Assembly (NCBI GenBank): GCA_026417735.1
Contig: JAOACR010000004.1
Coordinates: 77,001-141,000, forward strand
Reading direction: 5' to 3'
Origin: Kiritimatiellia bacterium
GTDB lineage: Bacteria > Verrucomicrobiota > Kiritimatiellia > PWTM01
Length of the DNA stretch: 64,000 nucleotides
The notes beneath the pieces were generated by a model that saw only the letters and a program-made list of their open reading frames with translations, made no database searches and was not told the origin of the DNA. The position numbers and the translations under genes were made by a program. The stretch's first letter is position 1; each line of letters starts with the position of its first letter. Below, piece by piece: positions 60,900-64,000 of this stretch.

Positions 60900-61442
60900 A
60901 TGATGCTGCGATGCAAATGGTATCGGTGGCGTTGGAGCGCGCGGCGGGACGCGGCGCAGCCGATGGACCGCGCAACGGCACGGCATCTTGAGCTCTGCGC
61001 GGCCTGCCGCGACGCGGTTCAGGCGATGGAGCAGCTCGATCGCGCGCTCGCGCGCGGTGCACCGGCGGTCGAGGTGCCAGCGTCAGAGGCGGCGGAGATC
61101 TGGCGAGCGGTGGCGGGCGCAGGGCAACAGCCTCGGGTGCGGAGAGACGCGTTCGCTCCGGCCTGCTGGCGGTGGGTATGGGTGGCGCTCGGCGCGGCCG
61201 CGGTGGTGTTGGTGTTGCATCTTGCGCAGCTTGGCCGAACGGTCGCACCACCGGAGGTGTCGCAGATCGGGCTGGCGGCCGCCGGCGAACTTGCCGGCTG
61301 GGCCGGACGAATCGGGGAATGGACCGATCAGCCGGGAGCCGAACTGGGGCGGGCCCTTTCTGGCGCGGTCCAGCCGTGGATCGAAGACGCCCGGCGCTCG
61401 CTGACCGAGTTTCCTGTGCTGCCTGCCAACGAAACCTTATAA
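60900..61442 (+). CDS. Probable membrane anti-sigma factor
   Basis: 180 residues. HLELCAACRDAV (His-x3-Cys-x2-Cys) matches the zinc-binding anti-sigma (zf-HC2/ZAS) motif in the cytoplasmic N-terminal part. One transmembrane helix (about 93-111, WRWVWVALGAAAVVLVLHL) follows, then a periplasmic segment (GELAGWAGRIGEWTDQPGAEL) ending in FPVLPANETL. It starts directly after the sigma factor stop, the classic sigma/anti-sigma order. The ATG at 60900 or 60903 may be used. Confidence 0.78.
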   Translation: MMLRCKWYRWRWSARRDAAQPMDRATARHLELCAACRDAVQAMEQLDRALARGAPAVEVPASEAAEIWRAVAGAGQQPRVRRDAFAPACWRWVWVALGAAAVVLVLHLAQLGRTVAPPEVSQIGLAAAGELAGWAGRIGEWTDQPGAELGRALSGAVQPWIEDARRSLTEFPVLPANETL

Positions 61443-61486
61443 ACGGCGGCAGGGGCCCGAGTGTGGGCCGGTCGCTGAACCACGGC

Positions 61487-63271
61487 TCAGCGCGGTGCGG
61501 TTGAGCCGCCGAGCGCCGGGGCCGCCGTGCGCCGTGCGCGCAGCGCGATATCGCGGTTGAAGCGCGGAACGCGGAGGCGGAGCGACCGGCCCCCGGCGGT
61601 GAGCAGATCACGGCCGCGGGGCTCGCCCTTGATCGTGTTCCACCATTCGACCGCCCACGTCCCGGGGGCGGCAACGTTCAGTTCAATCTGGGCGCCGTCA
61701 ATTTCGGCCGGCGGTTGGCCGCCGACGACCTCGCGGTGCCAGCTGGCATCGCGATCGCGAATCCAGAGCCGGAGGTCGTCGCCGACGCACAGACCCACGC
61801 ACAGCAGCCGGTCGGGCGCGGTCACGCGGAGCGGTTCGACCCCACCGGTCCAGTCGAACCCGTCCAGAAACCGCGCCAGCGGCGGATAACACCGTTCTGC
61901 ACCCATCGCCTCGAGCGTTTCCCACCACCAGAACATCGCTGTGCCCGCCAGACCGGAGAGTGCGGACGCCCACAACGCGTCGTGGACATGGCGGAGGTTC
62001 TGGTCGGCGCGCATCAGCGGGCTGAGCCGCCACTGCTCATCGGCGAGGCCGAACTCACTGAGCAGCGCAGGGCGGTCGGGCGCGTTGCGGCGCAGCAGCG
62101 CGGCGCGATCCAGAACCGCGGCGGCCGCATCGGTCCAGGGTCCGCTCCAGTTCGGCCGCAGGTACCAGTGCAGATCAGCCACATCGAGCGCGGGATCCTG
62201 CCATAGCGCGGGGGAGGGCGCCCACGTGCTGGCGGTCCGTGGACGCCGCCAGGGATCGGTCCGGTCAAGATAGCCCGCAAGCTCCCGGTAGAAGCGGCCG
62301 GCGGGCAGGCCCGGATCCAGTTCGTTCCAGTACTCCCAAACCGCAACGGCCGGGGAGGCACCCCAACGGGCAATCGCATAGCGGAATAGGCGGCATGCAT
62401 CGCGAATCGCGGCGTCGTAGTCGGCGGCCGCGGGGTCGCGCAGCCGTCCCATGTAGCGATCGCGCGTGAGCAAACAAATCTGGAGATACACGCCAGCCGA
62501 CTCCGCCGCATCGACGACCAGATCGAGCATCGCCGCATCCGGCTGGTTGACCGCCCCCATTCCACGGTTCGTCACCCCGCTTTCGTGAACGGGCCAGCGT
62601 TCGGGGGATGGCCCCCCGCCCCCGCGGCCGGGCTCCAGCGAGATCGCCCAGTCATCGCAACCGGTCCAGATCCGAAGATAGTTCAGCCGATGCTCGGCGA
62701 GACGCGCGATCACCTCGCCGATGCGGCCGGCAGAGACCCTTTGCATCGGACCGATGAAGCAGAGATTCTGGCCGATCGCGAAAAACGGCCGGCCATCATG
62801 GAGCGCGAAAAACCGCGGGTCGCGACGGCTCACGCACACGCGCGCCACGTCGGCACCTGTTGCGACCGCCACCACCATCGGCGCCGAGGTGATCGTGAGG
62901 CCCCGGAAGCGGGCGATCGCGGCGAGGGTGTGCGTGCCGGGCTGCGACGGCCGCCATGTGATCCGCCAATGCGGTTTGCCGTGCGGTTCCATCCACTCGC
63001 GATGGTAGCGGGGCGGCGCGGCTGGCCGTACCCGATAGGGTTCGATCCAGGCGGCCGGCAGCCGAACGGCGTCCCTATGCGCAGCGGCGAACTCCGCCTC
63101 GATCGAGACCTCGTCCGGGTCGAAGGGATTGATCACACGAGGCCCGAACTCGAGCGCGGCGATCCAGGCTTGCCCAACGCGGGCGGTCGGCGGCGCATCG
63201 AGCCAGCGCAGGTCCGAAGCCGCCGCCGGCAGCGCGGCCAGCGCGCTCGCAATGACTACTCGCCGGACCAT
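61487..63271 (-). CDS. Secreted glycoside-hydrolase-like protein with DUF5060-like N-terminal domain
   Basis: 594 residues with a signal peptide (VVIASALAALPAAAS). Residues about 25-130 resemble the DUF5060/beta-sandwich found before cellulase-like domains (PHWRITWRPSQPGTHTLAAI). A TIM barrel follows: PFFAIGQNLCF, NYLRIWTGCDDWAI, and AVWEYWNELDPGLP with the putative acid/base Glu in WNELD. The nucleophile is probably the Glu of LLSEFGLAD. A C-terminal beta-sandwich ends in LRLRVPRFNRDIALRARR. It is probably a GH5- or GH-A-clan-like glycosidase. The start overlaps the GspK-like gene by 16 bp. Confidence 0.85.
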   Translation of the reverse strand: MVRRVVIASALAALPAAASDLRWLDAPPTARVGQAWIAALEFGPRVINPFDPDEVSIEAEFAAAHRDAVRLPAAWIEPYRVRPAAPPRYHREWMEPHGKPHWRITWRPSQPGTHTLAAIARFRGLTITSAPMVVAVATGADVARVCVSRRDPRFFALHDGRPFFAIGQNLCFIGPMQRVSAGRIGEVIARLAEHRLNYLRIWTGCDDWAISLEPGRGGGGPSPERWPVHESGVTNRGMGAVNQPDAAMLDLVVDAAESAGVYLQICLLTRDRYMGRLRDPAAADYDAAIRDACRLFRYAIARWGASPAVAVWEYWNELDPGLPAGRFYRELAGYLDRTDPWRRPRTASTWAPSPALWQDPALDVADLHWYLRPNWSGPWTDAAAAVLDRAALLRRNAPDRPALLSEFGLADEQWRLSPLMRADQNLRHVHDALWASALSGLAGTAMFWWWETLEAMGAERCYPPLARFLDGFDWTGGVEPLRVTAPDRLLCVGLCVGDDLRLWIRDRDASWHREVVGGQPPAEIDGAQIELNVAAPGTWAVEWWNTIKGEPRGRDLLTAGGRSLRLRVPRFNRDIALRARRTAAPALGGSTAPR

Positions 63272-64000
63272 CGCACCACGCGTACACGGCCATCCGGACC
63301 GCGCCGGACCAACGCCTGTTCACTCAGAGCCTGGCGCGAGCCCCGAATACGGATACGCACACGGAACCATTCACTTTTCACATCAAGGTACGGTAGCAAC
63401 CGCACCATACGCAGGGGGTCGGCGAGCACCACGAGACCCTCGATGGAGCGCAACGGCGCGGCGGACCGCAGCGCGATCACCGCGCGCGGCAGGTGCTGCT
63501 GCCCGCGCCCGAAAAGCACCGCCAACAGAGGTTCTGGCGCGCTGTTGAGGTTGACCGGCGTGACGCGGCGGTGAGGACCGGGAATCAGCGTGACCAGATC
63601 CCGCAACGGGAGGCGACGATCGGCGGGAATGGCGCCGAGCGAAGGATCCCGGAGCCAGTCGTCGGGGAACCCGGCAATCCACTGTAGCTCGGCCCACGAC
63701 TCCAGCGGACGGTTGGGCGGCACGCGGCGCGGTACAAGTTCCGCATAGTGGGGCGCTTCCCGCGCGCCTTCGCGGTCTGCATCCATCCAGTCGCGCAGTG
63801 CGAGGATGCGGTCGGCGGGATCCGGATCGCCGGCGAGTCGAAAGAGGTCAGTGGCGATGTCCTCTGCGGGGCGGCGCGGTTGGGGGGAGGGTTCGGCGGA
63901 AAGGTTGTTCAGGTCCCAGCGCTGCTGCTCATCCTCGATCACGGTCTCGATGGCGTCGCCATCGGGCGTGCGACGGCGGTTGGGGCGGGCCCAGAGTTCG
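63256..64000 (-). CDS. GspK-like general (type II) secretion pathway protein, 5' end outside the window
   Basis: At least 247 residues visible; the frame is open to the right edge (ELWARPN at 64000). The IEDEQQRWDLNNL segment matches the E-x-G-x-(I/L)-N-L-N-N part of GspK pseudopilins. ADRILALRDWMDAD, RPLESWAELQWIAG and TPVNLNSAPEPLLAVLF are the SAM-like helical domain repeats of GspK. GspK caps the type II secretion pseudopilus tip with GspI and GspJ. The TAG stop is at 63256-63258, inside the start of the glycosidase gene. The type II system could secrete the many hydrolases of the window. Confidence 0.82.
   Translation of the reverse strand, partial: ELWARPNRRRTPDGDAIETVIEDEQQRWDLNNLSAEPSPQPRRPAEDIATDLFRLAGDPDPADRILALRDWMDADREGAREAPHYAELVPRRVPPNRPLESWAELQWIAGFPDDWLRDPSLGAIPADRRLPLRDLVTLIPGPHRRVTPVNLNSAPEPLLAVLFGRGQQHLPRAVIALRSAAPLRSIEGLVVLADPLRMVRLLPYLDVKSEWFRVRIRIRGSRQALSEQALVRRGPDGRVRVVRWSGE

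Noticed and set aside
1-64000. CRISPR arrays, insertion sequences, prophage or integrase-linked islands
   Set aside because: No direct-repeat array, transposase, integrase or phage structural gene was found on either strand.

Overview
This is a GC-rich (roughly two-thirds G+C by eye) bacterial chromosome segment with no rRNA genes, transposases, phage genes or CRISPR array. I infer a member of the PVC group (Verrucomicrobiota, Kiritimatiellota or Lentisphaerota) from the mix of genes: secreted sulfatases, a Tat-exported Gfo/Idh/MocA oxidoreductase, a ThuA-domain protein, DUF4832-, DUF1680- and DUF5060-type glycoside hydrolases, a zinc-ribbon/Ser-Thr kinase/leucine-rich-repeat protein, FixABCX, FeoAB and a GspK-like secretion protein. 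The phylum is an inference from gene content, not a phylogeny.

Layout. 1-1.7 kb: the 3' end of a sugar-nucleotide epimerase gene, a nitroreductase, and a small nucleotide-binding protein convergent with it. 1.1-11.5 kb (minus): a chain encoding an LRR kinase, three sulfatases overlapping by 4 bp, a Tat-exported oxidoreductase and the small nucleotide-binding protein; it looks like a sulfated-glycan degradation locus. 11.6-15.9 kb (plus): a small membrane protein, RlmN, a ThuA protein and a three-gene cassette of unknown function. 15.9-16.5 kb: a non-coding block with a strong hairpin and paired palindromes. 16.5-23.7 kb (minus): a DUF4832 hydrolase downstream of a tight operon (four-TRAM membrane protein, NERD nuclease, two tiny membrane proteins, ComEC with a degenerate nuclease domain). 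23.8-31.8 kb: an oxidoreductase and a GH127-like enzyme, a sedoheptulokinase-like kinase, Der GTPase and a secreted parallel beta-helix protein. 31.9-39.8 kb: HrpB helicase, a DUF481 outer-membrane protein, a HerA-like ATPase and an OmpR-type two-component system. 39.9-42.7 kb (minus): tRNA-Lys, an LpxL-type acyltransferase and a secreted glycosidase-like protein. 42.9-47.6 kb: a cysteine-rich mini-protein, pyruvate phosphate dikinase and RimO. 48.0-51.5 kb: a complete fixCXAB electron-bifurcation operon. 51.8-55.3 kb: an MgtA-type Mg2+ ATPase with an EIIA-domain partner. 55.8-59.0 kb (minus): FeoB with a DtxR-FeoA-FeoA fusion regulator. 59.3-61.4 kb: a secreted protein, an ECF sigma factor and a likely anti-sigma factor. 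61.5-64 kb (minus): a DUF5060-type glycosidase and a GspK-like gene that runs off the window.

Two global habits stand out. Neighbouring genes are very often joined by ATGA or GTGA stop-start overlaps. Several genes without a Shine-Dalgarno sequence have a TAnnnT hexamer exactly 6 (or 8) bases before the start codon, which predicts leaderless mRNAs. The matching -35 boxes look like TYGMCG. The most unusual loci are the TRAM4-NERD-ComEC operon, the tRNA-Lys/acyltransferase junction, the mgtA-EIIA pair, the uncharacterised cassette at 14.06-15.91 kb and the structured non-coding block after it.
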